A model generated the notes under the pieces. It made no database searches, was not told the origin of the DNA, and saw only the letters and a list, made by a program, of their open reading frames with translations. The position numbers were made by a program, and so were the translations under genes. Below, one piece after another: positions 36,383 through 44,668 of a stretch of 64,000 nt of DNA. How positions within the stretch are numbered: position 1 is the stretch's first letter; each line of letters starts with the position of its first letter. The stretch comes from Gloeothece verrucosa PCC 7822 (GTDB taxonomy: Bacteria; Cyanobacteriota; Cyanobacteriia; Cyanobacteriales; Microcystaceae). The stretch covers positions 2,726,300 through 2,790,299 of the forward strand of contig NC_014501.1 of NCBI RefSeq assembly GCF_000147335.1, given 5' to 3'.

Positions 36383-36406
36383 TGTTACAATGTAACATAG
36401 TTACAT
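36383..36406. promoter_or_regulatory. Overlapping TGTAAC palindromes before the RHH gene
   Basis: TGTTACA-A-TGTAACA (36383-36397) is a perfect palindrome, and ATGTAAC-ATA-GTTACAT (36390-36406) is a second one that overlaps it, so three half-sites lie in a row. They end 26 bp before the start codon of the ribbon-helix-helix protein. Tandem half-sites are how such proteins usually bind. Confidence 0.55.
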
Positions 36407-36606
36407 CAAAGAAGTCAATAACATGAAAAGCTAACCAACTATTAAATCCCAGAGTTGGTTAGACTAAAGACTGTTTTTTATGAGAAACCTATAAGTTTTG
36501 ATGTATGCTGTAACTCACCAACCGAAATATTGTAGCTTATTATACAGTTTTTACCTAGAGGCGATGAGAGTCACTTAATTAAAACTACAATTCAAGGGAA
36601 TTTCAA

Positions 36607-36625
36607 GGGTGAGCAATGCCCACCC
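36607..36625. repeat. GC-rich hairpin GGGTGAGC-AAT-GCCCACCC
   Basis: An 8-bp stem with one mismatch, 15 bp after the pgm stop on the minus strand. No T-run follows. The core equals that of the hairpin at 17568-17584, suggesting a dispersed palindrome. It may still stop or stabilise the pgm transcript. Confidence 0.5.
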
Positions 36626-36639
36626 GACCCGACTACAAT

Positions 36640-38301
36640 TTAGAGAGCATCTGAAACAATCTGTTGAGCTTCTGTAATAATTTGTTCTAGATGTTCCTTA
36701 CTCTTTAAACTCTCAGCGTAAACCTTATAAACATTCTCTGTACCCGAAGGACGAGCCGCAAACCAACCATTTTCCGTGACCACTTTTAGCCCGCCAATGG
36801 GCGCATCATTGCCGGGTGCATTCGTGAGTTTAGCAATAATTGACTCACCGGCCATAGAAGAGGCTTTGACATCATTGGGGGATAATTTTCCTAAACGGGC
36901 TTTTTGTTCAGGGGTAGCCGGAGAATCGATCCGATTATAAAAAGATTGTCCTAAACGGGCGGTTAAATCTTGATAATGTAAGCCAGGATCTTTACCGGTG
37001 CGGGCAGTAATTTCTGCCGCTAATAAATCCATGATAATTCCATCTTTATCGGTGGTCCAAACGGTTCCATCTTTACGTAAAAAAGAAGCTCCGGCACTTT
37101 CTTCTCCGCCAAACCCTAACGAACCATTTAATAGTCCGTCTACAAACCATTTAAAGCCAACCGGCACTTCACACAATTGTCGTCCAATCTCCTTAGCAAC
37201 GCGATCAATAATGCTACTACTGACCAACGTTTTACCGATAGCGCTGTTAGGGGACCAATCTTTTCGATGGGTGAATAAATACCAAATAGCCACCGCTAGG
37301 AAATGATTAGGGTTCATTAACCCCACACTAGGGGTAACAATTCCGTGACGGTCCGAGTCGGTATCATTACCAAAAGCGATATCATATTGGTCTTTAAGTT
37401 TGACTAAATTCGCCATCGCGAATGGTGAGGAACAATCCATGCGGATTTTACCATCCCAGTCGAGGGTCATAAACTTAAACGTGGGATCTACAGTCTTATT
37501 AACTACTGTAATATTTAAGCCGTAACGTTCGGCGATGGGTTCCCAATAGCCAATATTGGAACCTCCCAAGGGATCTGCACCAATACGGATACCCGAGGCG
37601 CGAATAATCTCAAGGTCTACAATATTTTCTAAGTCGTTGACGTAGGGGGTAATAAAGTCAAAGTAATGGGTTGTCGACGCTTCAAGAGCGGCTTTATAGT
37701 CAATGCGTTTGACTCCTTGAAGCTTGTTGGCTAATAGTTCATTAGCTCGCTGTTGAATCCATTTGGTAATTTCCGGTTCAGCCGGCCCCCCGGAAGGCGG
37801 GTTATATTTAAACCCTCCATCAGCCGGCGGGTTATGAGAAGGGGTGATAATAATTCCATCGGCTAATCCTTCTGTTTTTCCTCGATTGTAAGTGAGAATA
37901 GCATGAGATACCGCCGGGGTTGGGGTGTATTTGCCATAGCCTTCATCCCAAGCGATAAAGGTTTCTACTTCATTGGCGGCTAGGACTTCTAGAGCCGTTT
38001 TTTGGGCGGGTTCGGATAGGCCATGACTATCCATTCCCATATAAAGAGGTCCATTAATGCCGGCGGTTTTACGATATTCAGCCACAGCTTGAGTAACGGC
38101 TAAGATATGGTCTTCGTTAAATGTTCCGTTGCTTGATGATCCTCGGTGTCCGGATGTCCCAAAACTAACTTTTTGTAGAGAATTTTCGGGATCGGGATGA
38201 ACACTATAGTATTGTTGGAGCAGTTGCTCAAGATTGATTAAAATCTCGGCGGGGGCGCTTTGTCCGGCAAGGGATTTCATTTTTTCTTCTACGGTTGCCA
38301 T
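36640..38301 (-). CDS. pgm: Phosphoglucomutase (alpha-D-glucose type)
   Basis: Interconverts glucose 1-phosphate and glucose 6-phosphate, linking glycogen to central metabolism. The 553 residues match the bacterial Pgm length. Motifs: [10 protein letters not shown] (47-56), the phosphoserine loop [12 protein letters not shown] (about 151-162), metal-binding [10 protein letters not shown], the sugar-binding GGEESAG, and the phosphate-binding [11 protein letters not shown] near the C-terminus. The ATG at 38301 starts [14 protein letters not shown]. Monocistronic. Confidence 0.96.
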   Translation of the reverse strand: MATVEEKMKSLAGQSAPAEILINLEQLLQQYYSVHPDPENSLQKVSFGTSGHRGSSSNGTFNEDHILAVTQAVAEYRKTAGINGPLYMGMDSHGLSEPAQKTALEVLAANEVETFIAWDEGYGKYTPTPAVSHAILTYNRGKTEGLADGIIITPSHNPPADGGFKYNPPSGGPAEPEITKWIQQRANELLANKLQGVKRIDYKAALEASTTHYFDFITPYVNDLENIVDLEIIRASGIRIGADPLGGSNIGYWEPIAERYGLNITVVNKTVDPTFKFMTLDWDGKIRMDCSSPFAMANLVKLKDQYDIAFGNDTDSDRHGIVTPSVGLMNPNHFLAVAIWYLFTHRKDWSPNSAIGKTLVSSSIIDRVAKEIGRQLCEVPVGFKWFVDGLLNGSLGFGGEESAGASFLRKDGTVWTTDKDGIIMDLLAAEITARTGKDPGLHYQDLTARLGQSFYNRIDSPATPEQKARLGKLSPNDVKASSMAGESIIAKLTNAPGNDAPIGGLKVVTENGWFAARPSGTENVYKVYAESLKSKEHLEQIITEAQQIVSDAL

Positions 38302-38430
38302 GAGATTTAGTTAATTATACTATTGTGTCCAGAATACCGTAGAATCTGCCTTAGAGACATTCAGCTTCAGTCAGTTATCATCAGTAGTCGGGAGTGAGTG
38401 GTCATAGGTCATTAGTTCTCTATTGTTTAT

Positions 38431-38451
38431 TCCCTATTCCCTACTCCCTAC
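38431..38451. repeat. Heptamer tandem repeat TCCCTAY
   Basis: TCCCTAT, TCCCTAC, TCCCTAC in a row, then a decayed fourth unit. Heptameric repeats of this kind are typical of cyanobacterial spacers. It lies just after the rpsU stop. Confidence 0.65.
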
Positions 38452-38458
38452 TCCTTAA

Positions 38459-38641
38459 TTATCTACGGCGTGAGCGTTGCCGTCTACGTGCTATGGCTTT
38501 GCGCTTATGCTTTTCTTGGGGAGTTTCAAAGAACTGATGTTTTTTGATATCTGCATAAATTCCGGCTTTGGCCACCTGGCGCTTGAACCGACGTAATGCT
38601 GACTCGATTGCTTCATTTTGACCGACGACGACTTGGGTCAT
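38459..38641 (-). CDS. rpsU: Ribosomal protein bS21
   Basis: A 60-residue, very basic 30S protein that contacts the 3' end of 16S rRNA. The body ([20 protein letters not shown]) and the Arg-rich tail ([15 protein letters not shown]) are the family pattern. The Shine-Dalgarno AGGAGGTG is unusually far from the ATG (about 13 bases), and an in-frame TGA lies inside it, so no earlier start is possible. Confidence 0.96.
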   Translation of the reverse strand: MTQVVVGQNEAIESALRRFKRQVAKAGIYADIKKHQFFETPQEKHKRKAIARRRQRSRRR

Positions 38642-38757
38642 TGTTGACTTTATTCACCTCCTATGATAATAAAATAAGTAATTTTTTTGACTAATCTTCA
38701 GCCATAAGTCTCTATATTTATCATATATTTGGATGGGGACAAACCGTGTCGGGGATT

Positions 38758-39162
38758 TCAAGGAAGAAATCGGTCTAAAGCCGCTTTGAGTTGTTCTATT
38801 TCAACATCTATATTGCCTTCTTCGGCAGCACGGGCAATACATTCGCTTAAATGCTCATCTAAAATTAAGCGGGCTACTCGATCGATGGCTCCCCGAACGG
38901 CGGCTATTTGCACTAAAACTTCAGGACAGGGGCGGCTTTCTTGTACCATCGTTTTTACGCCTCGGATATGTCCCTCTATACGGGAGAGTCGGTTGATAAT
39001 ATGACGCAAAGACTCTTCACTATGAACATGACTGTGAACATGAGGCGTGACACTGGATTCATGAGTATGGGAATGGTCTTCATGAAGGGATTGATGGACT
39101 GATGTTGGTTTTGGGGGTTGATTGGGATCGACTAGGCGATCGCGCTTCGGTTTAACTTCCAT
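38758..39162 (-). CDS. inrS: Nickel-sensing CsoR/RcnR-family repressor, InrS type
   Basis: A 134-residue all-helical repressor. The first 50 residues are His-rich (HEDHSHTHESSVTPHVHSHV). The core has RLSRIEGHIRGVKTMVQESR and the ligand pattern. Relative to the InrS ligands as I recall them (His21, Cys53, His78, Cys82), a constant shift of 26 gives His47, Cys79, His104 and Cys108, all present. InrS represses a nickel exporter gene in Synechocystis until Ni(II) binds. No exporter gene is adjacent here. ATG 39162 is preferred to a longer frame from 39243, because CAGGTG precedes it. Confidence 0.85.
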   Translation of the reverse strand: MEVKPKRDRLVDPNQPPKPTSVHQSLHEDHSHTHESSVTPHVHSHVHSEESLRHIINRLSRIEGHIRGVKTMVQESRPCPEVLVQIAAVRGAIDRVARLILDEHLSECIARAAEEGNIDVEIEQLKAALDRFLP

Positions 39163-39300
39163 TAGCACCTGATAAATATGGGCAGTTTTTCTGCTGATTC
39201 TAGTTTGACATAGAAAAGTCGGGCAATGACAAGGATTGCCCAAATTGTTTGTTTTCTCAATTACACTGAATATTTTTGAGAATTAAATGATTAAGCTACG

Positions 39301-40929
39301 TTACACATTAGAGTATTGAATAATGGTGTTGAGATCTAAGAGTTCTTGCCAACTGAGAGCGGCATGATAGAATCCCCAAGGATTGCGTAAATGAAATCTG
39401 CCGGTCAGTGCGTCGTATCCAGTAATGGTATAAGCATGATCGTTAATCACCCCATATCCGCTACCATAGATAAATCCAGCCGTTAAAATCTGATTAGAGT
39501 TAACCAGATTGATCAGATCACTTTGAGTCATGGAATTAACGTCTGTAGAAGTGGTCGTCAAGCCGGTAATTTCTTGAATGGCGGCATCCATCCATCCCCC
39601 TTCTATAGCGGCATAGGAATTTTCGGCCATACCCGGACGAGACCAACCTTCTTCTTGTGCCAATTGTGCATAAGCTTTTTCAGCTAGAGATACCCATAAT
39701 TCATTAGCTGGATTATTATAAAGATTGCCCAAACCCGCATAGACTACATAGCCATACTGATTAGTGGGTAAATAGCGATCTACTGTCACATAATCCGCGA
39801 CTCCATTGTTAAAGAAGCGAACGGTGAAGGTATTATCACCATTGTCGATAAACATATCTTGAATATTAGAAGGCTTTTCTTGGGCAATGGAGGATAAAGA
39901 GGATAAATAATAACAATCTCCTACCAACCCTTGTCTAATATCATTGGCATTAATATTGTTTTGGAACAGAGAACCACTGGTATATTGGTAGCTCAAACCC
40001 TCACTGGTTACATCTGGGCGATCATTGCCTAAAAACCATTTACCAATCAAGTTTTCCATGACAAATCCACTGCTACCCGCGTATAAGTTCCCAAATCCAG
40101 CATTAATATTGGCTAGGTTCCCATTGACAATTTTATTGGCCAGATTAACGACATAACCTTCCATATTAAAGCGGCTGTGATTGTTGAGGATGGTTCTTAA
40201 ATCCTTTAATTCAGTAGCGTCTATCACATTGCCATCTTCGCTATTACGCAAAATCGAAATCATGTCATTACGACTTAAGTTGCCATCACTGGCTAAAGAA
40301 CGAGTCAAACTGAGCAGTTGAGAGTCTCCCAGAGTTTGATCGTACCACTGATTAGAATCTAATGATACTTGTAGATTATAATAGGTTTCTCCATTGTAGG
40401 GATAAACCCGAATATAATAAGTCCCTGCCTCTAATGGCGTAGAAATCCTTTCTGATAATTGACTTTCTGCCTGAGAAACCGCTATGACAGCACCGGCACT
40501 ATTGAGCAATTGCACATCCCCATCGTTGCTCATTCCATTCAGGCTTAAGTTAAAGTTGCCTCGATCACTGACAAAAAAGCGATAATAATCATTAGGATCT
40601 GTATAACCCGCCCAGTCCGTATAAATTTGTGATACAGCATTAACAGTAATGTCTCTGGCTGTCTCCAAACTGTTACCAGCAAAGTCTAAGGGAGTATTAA
40701 ATATAGGAGTTAATGTAGAATTATTAACCCAAGAACGACCAAGAGAGAGCCTGGCGGCTTGATGATTAACAAACTCTGTTTCCGAACCTGATCCCAAAGC
40801 AAGCTCATGCTTAGAGGATAACAACCCATCTGAAATAGACCCAACATAGGCACTATTCGTCTTTAATAATGAACTGTCGGCAAATTTTTCTTCCAGTGGC
40901 TTGACAGGATATAGTTCAGGACTTATCAT
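39301..40929 (-). CDS. Calpain-like cysteine protease with a PPC domain
   Basis: A 542-residue paralogue of the protein at 27569-32161. The N-terminal 90 residues are low-complexity; a bacterial pre-peptidase C-terminal (PPC) domain follows (TDPNDYYRFFVSDRGNFNLS, GTYYIRVYPYNGETYYNLQV), then the same linker (DGNLSRNDMISIL, DATELKDLRTILNN) and the C2 protease with Cys339 in GLVGDCYYLSSLSS, His in NDHAYTI and Asn in LRNPWG. The linker and protease match the other gene closely, the front domain does not, so domain swapping has occurred. No signal peptide. A longer frame back to 41019 exists, but its first 30 residues look non-coding. Confidence 0.9.
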   Translation of the reverse strand: MISPELYPVKPLEEKFADSSLLKTNSAYVGSISDGLLSSKHELALGSGSETEFVNHQAARLSLGRSWVNNSTLTPIFNTPLDFAGNSLETARDITVNAVSQIYTDWAGYTDPNDYYRFFVSDRGNFNLSLNGMSNDGDVQLLNSAGAVIAVSQAESQLSERISTPLEAGTYYIRVYPYNGETYYNLQVSLDSNQWYDQTLGDSQLLSLTRSLASDGNLSRNDMISILRNSEDGNVIDATELKDLRTILNNHSRFNMEGYVVNLANKIVNGNLANINAGFGNLYAGSSGFVMENLIGKWFLGNDRPDVTSEGLSYQYTSGSLFQNNINANDIRQGLVGDCYYLSSLSSIAQEKPSNIQDMFIDNGDNTFTVRFFNNGVADYVTVDRYLPTNQYGYVVYAGLGNLYNNPANELWVSLAEKAYAQLAQEEGWSRPGMAENSYAAIEGGWMDAAIQEITGLTTTSTDVNSMTQSDLINLVNSNQILTAGFIYGSGYGVINDHAYTITGYDALTGRFHLRNPWGFYHAALSWQELLDLNTIIQYSNV

Positions 40930-41529
40930 ATATATAACGCTAAAGTTGAAGTTATAATTAAGATTCTGCGTCCCTCGAGATTTGAGCGAAATAATAGAAG
41001 TAAAAAAACTTAAGCACATTAATATTGGTCGTAGCGATGCTTAGGATATTCGCTAAAACCTGATTCCTGAATGTCCTGTAAGGTATTCAGTGAAAAGTGT
41101 TTCCCTACAGATTACTTAAGAAATGATTAACTATATTGTTACAATTTAGGCTTATGTCATCAGATGGATATCAATAGAGTTTTTTATCAATTTGATTATT
41201 GATTAATAGTTGAACTTAACGATAAGGAAATCTCCTCGAAGATGATTACTAAGTCTAGTTTGAATCTCGGAGATGTTACATATATATACTATCATATAAT
41301 AAGAATATTCACTGAGGCGGAGAGCAAAAAGTTTACAAAACTTAACATTAATGACGACCAAGCAAACCCAGTAAAGTTTCGCAAAGCCGAAACTTCTTTG
41401 GCAGATAGCCAAAGCCTTAGCGTCTCTTAAGTAGCTTGACATGAATATAATTGACAATTTCAGGTAAATTGCCATTTTCAAGGCGAATACTCACCGTATA
41501 ACCTGGATGATCGACTCTTGATGATCTAC
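40930..41529. other. Spacer with possible coding remnants
   Basis: About 600 bp between two same-strand genes. On the minus strand two short protein-like stretches stand out: one ending HFSLNTLQDIQESGFSEYPK plus HRYDQY at TAA 41022-41024, and one reading DHPGYTVSIRLENGNLPEIV and ending at TAA 41417-41419. Neither has a start or a length that makes a gene, so they may be the ends of deleted genes. The hairpin pair at 41374-41414 lies between them. The rest is AT-rich. Confidence 0.35.
41374..41414. repeat. Two adjacent perfect hairpins
   Basis: AAGTTTCG/CGAAACTT (41374-41381 and 41388-41395, loop CAAAGC) is followed directly by CTTTGGC/GCCAAAG (41396-41402 and 41408-41414, loop AGATA). Back-to-back palindromes of this sort are typical of small mobile palindromic elements in cyanobacterial spacers. 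Confidence 0.6.
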
Positions 41530-44172
41530 TCAGAAATGTCCAGAGCTTGCCGCAAACATCGGTTGCAATTGGCTACTTAACAAATCTTCAGGGATGCTCG
41601 ATGTTAATGTAGATGAACTACCCAGCAGAGCATGACTCAAAGCAAGATTTGCACTAGGTTTGCTGGCAGTAGTGGTCAGGTCATCATTTGTAATGGTAGC
41701 CTTGCCTTGACTGACACTGAGAGTCGCATTGGTAGGATTACTTAAATTAGCAAAAAAGTATTCATCCTCTTCAACTACGGTGTCAGTATAAATTGGCACA
41801 CTGAAGGTTTGAATAGTTTGTCCTGCATTAAAGGTCACAGTTCCCTTTCTAGTGATATAATCTGAGCCGGCAACGGCTGTACCATCGGCTGTAGCATATT
41901 GAACGCTAATGCTTTGACTACTGGCATTAGAAAGACTTACCGTAAACTTAAGGGTCTTAGTGGCGTTAGCTGTGGTGCTAGAACCTTCTTCGAGGGTAAC
42001 GTTATTGATAGAAATTACCGGTTCAGTATCACTAGGCGCGAGGGTAACAATTCCCTGACTATCACTGATAACAGCATTTTGAGCATTAGTTAAGTTAAGC
42101 GAAAAAGTCTCGGCACTCGGTTCATAAATCGTGTCGTTAATGGTGCTGATACTGATGTTTTTACTGGTTTCCCCAGGGTTAAAGGTAAGGGTTCCTGTAG
42201 CAGTATTATAATCTTTAAGAGCGATCGCGGTGCCATCGGCCGTAGCATAATTAACGGTTACAGTCTGATTGCTGACTGATGAGAGACTAACGGTTAAAAC
42301 AGCATTATTCCCTTCATCAACCGTCACATCATTAATCAAAACATTGGGCAGTGGAGTATCATCATTATTAATGGTTCCTAATCCCTGAGCTTTTGAGAGA
42401 ATCACATTACTATTACTAGGATTGCTTAAATTAACTTTAAAAGTTTCATCCGCTTCATAATTAAAATCTCCCATAACATCAACCGCAATGGTTTTGGAGG
42501 TTTCACCCGCAGCAAAGGTCAGTAACCCATTAGAGATAGCACTATAGTCGCTGCCTGCGGTTGCGGTGTCGTCTGCGGTACTATAGTTAAGGCTGATTGT
42601 CTGGCTGCTAGGACCCGATAAGCTAACGGTAAATACAGCTTGTTGGATGCCGCTATTGCCTTCTGTGAGAGTAACATCGCTAATAGATGCACTAACCGTG
42701 CCTTTGAACAGAAGACTGATAGGATTACCTTGATAATAGTTTTTTACGGTAATCTTTCCGTTAGTCCCCAAACCCAACACGAGATCATTACTGCTTTGAG
42801 TTTGAGTAACCGCCCCCAGATTGTAAGAAGATAAGTCTAAAATATCTGCTGAAGTGGTATTCCAGTAAACATCGTTACCCGTCTTACGAGTGGAACTGTA
42901 ACCGGCAAAGGTATTAGCCGCACTATTAGCAAAGACCTCATCGTTACTGCTGGAATTGATCAGGTTTTCGATCAAAACATTGTAGGCAATTTCTGTGCCA
43001 AAAGTTGTGGTTTTGTAGGTTGTTCCATTTACCGTATAGGAGGTTCCATTATAGGCACTTTGAGTCGTTAAAATGCCACCGGGATTTAAATCAAAGCGAT
43101 ACCCTGTACTATTAGCCGCTAAACTGAAAAAGTCTAAAGTATCTTTGCCGCCACTATCCCAGATTAATTGTTTAGTTGAATATGAAGTATTTAAAGATAG
43201 TTGACCCCCCACAGAAAACTGATCAACTTTGGTAGTAAATTTATAAATAGTATCAGTAGTGTTGTAGGCTTTAGCACCATACATATACTGTAGAGCTTTA
43301 ATATCAAACCCCATGTATGTGCCTGCCGAGTTGCCTGTGAAATTGTAGGTCATCACCGTATTGGTGGTGTTATCTTCTTGTGGCGGTAAATTTGGGCTAT
43401 CATCAAAAGGATGTTTTAAGCCTAAAGCATGTCCGATTTCATGCACCAATGCCATATACCCATGTTTACCGGCCAGATTTTGGAAACCGTTAGTATCTCC
43501 TAGGCGGTCATAATTTGGGTTGAGATGAACATCACCCGCCTCACTGTCCATCACGTCTGATGAAGGATAATAAGCATAGGCATAAGTGGGGTCATTAGAT
43601 AGCATGAAACGCATACGGCCATAGTTATTTTGGCTTTCTGCGACTTCTACAAAATCAATATCAATGACATTTTCTAGCCAGTTTAATATAGAGCGAACAT
43701 TAGTTTTTATCCCTTCACTGACTTCTTTAACTCCTGTTTCAGTACCATAATAAGAGCCACCAAATACACTATCGTTGTAAAAGCTGTAAGTTAATTGTCG
43801 GCTTCCCCAAGAAAAACCCCACTGATAACTTGAGCGAATGCCTTCAATTTGAGGATCTCCTGAGCCGCTTACGACTGTTGCTGCTGTTACGACGCTACTC
43901 GAGCCTATTGTTCCCTGAGTGGTAGCATTTGCGATTAAATTTCCTCTACTTAAACTATTTTTGTCATTGGGATTTTCAAGCCGATTTAAATTATCAGTTG
44001 ATAAGAATGGCTGATTTACATTTATTATATCAACTTTTTTTAATGTTTCTCTGTCTAATTCTAATTTATTTTTAAGTTTTAAACAGGAGGAACAAGAGCA
44101 GGATAAATGACCAAGAGAAGGATTGTCGCTAAGTGCATTTAGATTTAACAAGTTGGGCAAGTTATTATACAT
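41530..44172 (-). CDS. M10 (serralysin-like) metalloprotease with three Calx-beta domains
   Basis: An 880-residue protein. The zinc site HEIGHALGLKH is at residues 244-254, followed by the Met-turn NTVMTYNF, the metzincin pattern. The M10 part ends near 335; a beta-rich connector (TGNDVYWNTTSADILDLSSY) recalls the serralysin C-domain but lacks clear GGxGxD repeats. Three Calx-beta domains follow (about 490-840), each with VSLSxxSxQTxxxxYxTADGTA and a closing NDD. The N-terminus has no signal peptide but a cluster of cysteines (HLSCSCSSCLKLK) at 22-34. It is probably secreted, perhaps by type I. It belongs with the calpain genes as a possible extracellular protease set. Confidence 0.9.
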   Translation of the reverse strand: MYNNLPNLLNLNALSDNPSLGHLSCSCSSCLKLKNKLELDRETLKKVDIINVNQPFLSTDNLNRLENPNDKNSLSRGNLIANATTQGTIGSSSVVTAATVVSGSGDPQIEGIRSSYQWGFSWGSRQLTYSFYNDSVFGGSYYGTETGVKEVSEGIKTNVRSILNWLENVIDIDFVEVAESQNNYGRMRFMLSNDPTYAYAYYPSSDVMDSEAGDVHLNPNYDRLGDTNGFQNLAGKHGYMALVHEIGHALGLKHPFDDSPNLPPQEDNTTNTVMTYNFTGNSAGTYMGFDIKALQYMYGAKAYNTTDTIYKFTTKVDQFSVGGQLSLNTSYSTKQLIWDSGGKDTLDFFSLAANSTGYRFDLNPGGILTTQSAYNGTSYTVNGTTYKTTTFGTEIAYNVLIENLINSSSNDEVFANSAANTFAGYSSTRKTGNDVYWNTTSADILDLSSYNLGAVTQTQSSNDLVLGLGTNGKITVKNYYQGNPISLLFKGTVSASISDVTLTEGNSGIQQAVFTVSLSGPSSQTISLNYSTADDTATAGSDYSAISNGLLTFAAGETSKTIAVDVMGDFNYEADETFKVNLSNPSNSNVILSKAQGLGTINNDDTPLPNVLINDVTVDEGNNAVLTVSLSSVSNQTVTVNYATADGTAIALKDYNTATGTLTFNPGETSKNISISTINDTIYEPSAETFSLNLTNAQNAVISDSQGIVTLAPSDTEPVISINNVTLEEGSSTTANATKTLKFTVSLSNASSQSISVQYATADGTAVAGSDYITRKGTVTFNAGQTIQTFSVPIYTDTVVEEDEYFFANLSNPTNATLSVSQGKATITNDDLTTTASKPSANLALSHALLGSSSTLTSSIPEDLLSSQLQPMFAASSGHF

Positions 44173-44668
44173 AAATCTGTAAAACCCGATGAATTTATCA
44201 GTAAAAACACAGAAAATATAGCAAAAAAAAGGATGAGTGTCAAATTTTTTTCTATTCTATCTAAATTTTAAGGATTTGAATTCGAGAAAAAAATTCGAGT
44301 ATTTACTATATTTTAATGAGTATTGCCTGTTTTTATCAGTATAAATCCAGAACAAAAAAGTCATCAGTAAATTTTACAAAAACCCTTTATGTAATAGCAC
44401 TAATTTTTTAAAAATTAAAGCGGCTTTTCCATAATATTATTAAATTTTTTATCAGTAAAATTACGCTAAAGTTCTGCCAAAAAACTGCAAAAATACTCAA
44501 GCCCAAAGAACAGAGAAAAACTCCTAAAAAATCAGCGATAAAAAGATAAAAATAGAATAAAAAATAGTATCAAGAAATACTCTGGTATGAATAGCTACAG
44601 ATATAAACAACATAAATGATAATAATAGAACACTACTAAACAGTAGGCAGTGGTGTAACTGCATTAAG
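44173..44668. other. Divergent AT-rich spacer with repeated ATCAGTA motifs
   Basis: About 500 bp between the metalloprotease gene and the divergent RCK/channel gene. ATCAGTAAAA at 44197 and again at 44451, ATCAGTATAAA at 44335 and ATCAGTAAATTTT at 44363 give four copies of one short direct repeat. Poly-A and poly-T tracts are frequent. No coding sequence is visible. Confidence 0.4.

Noticed and set aside
41203..41481. 92-codon open frame on the minus strand
   Set aside because: It crosses two hairpins and AT-rich spacer; the residues look random, and no ribosome binding site is seen.
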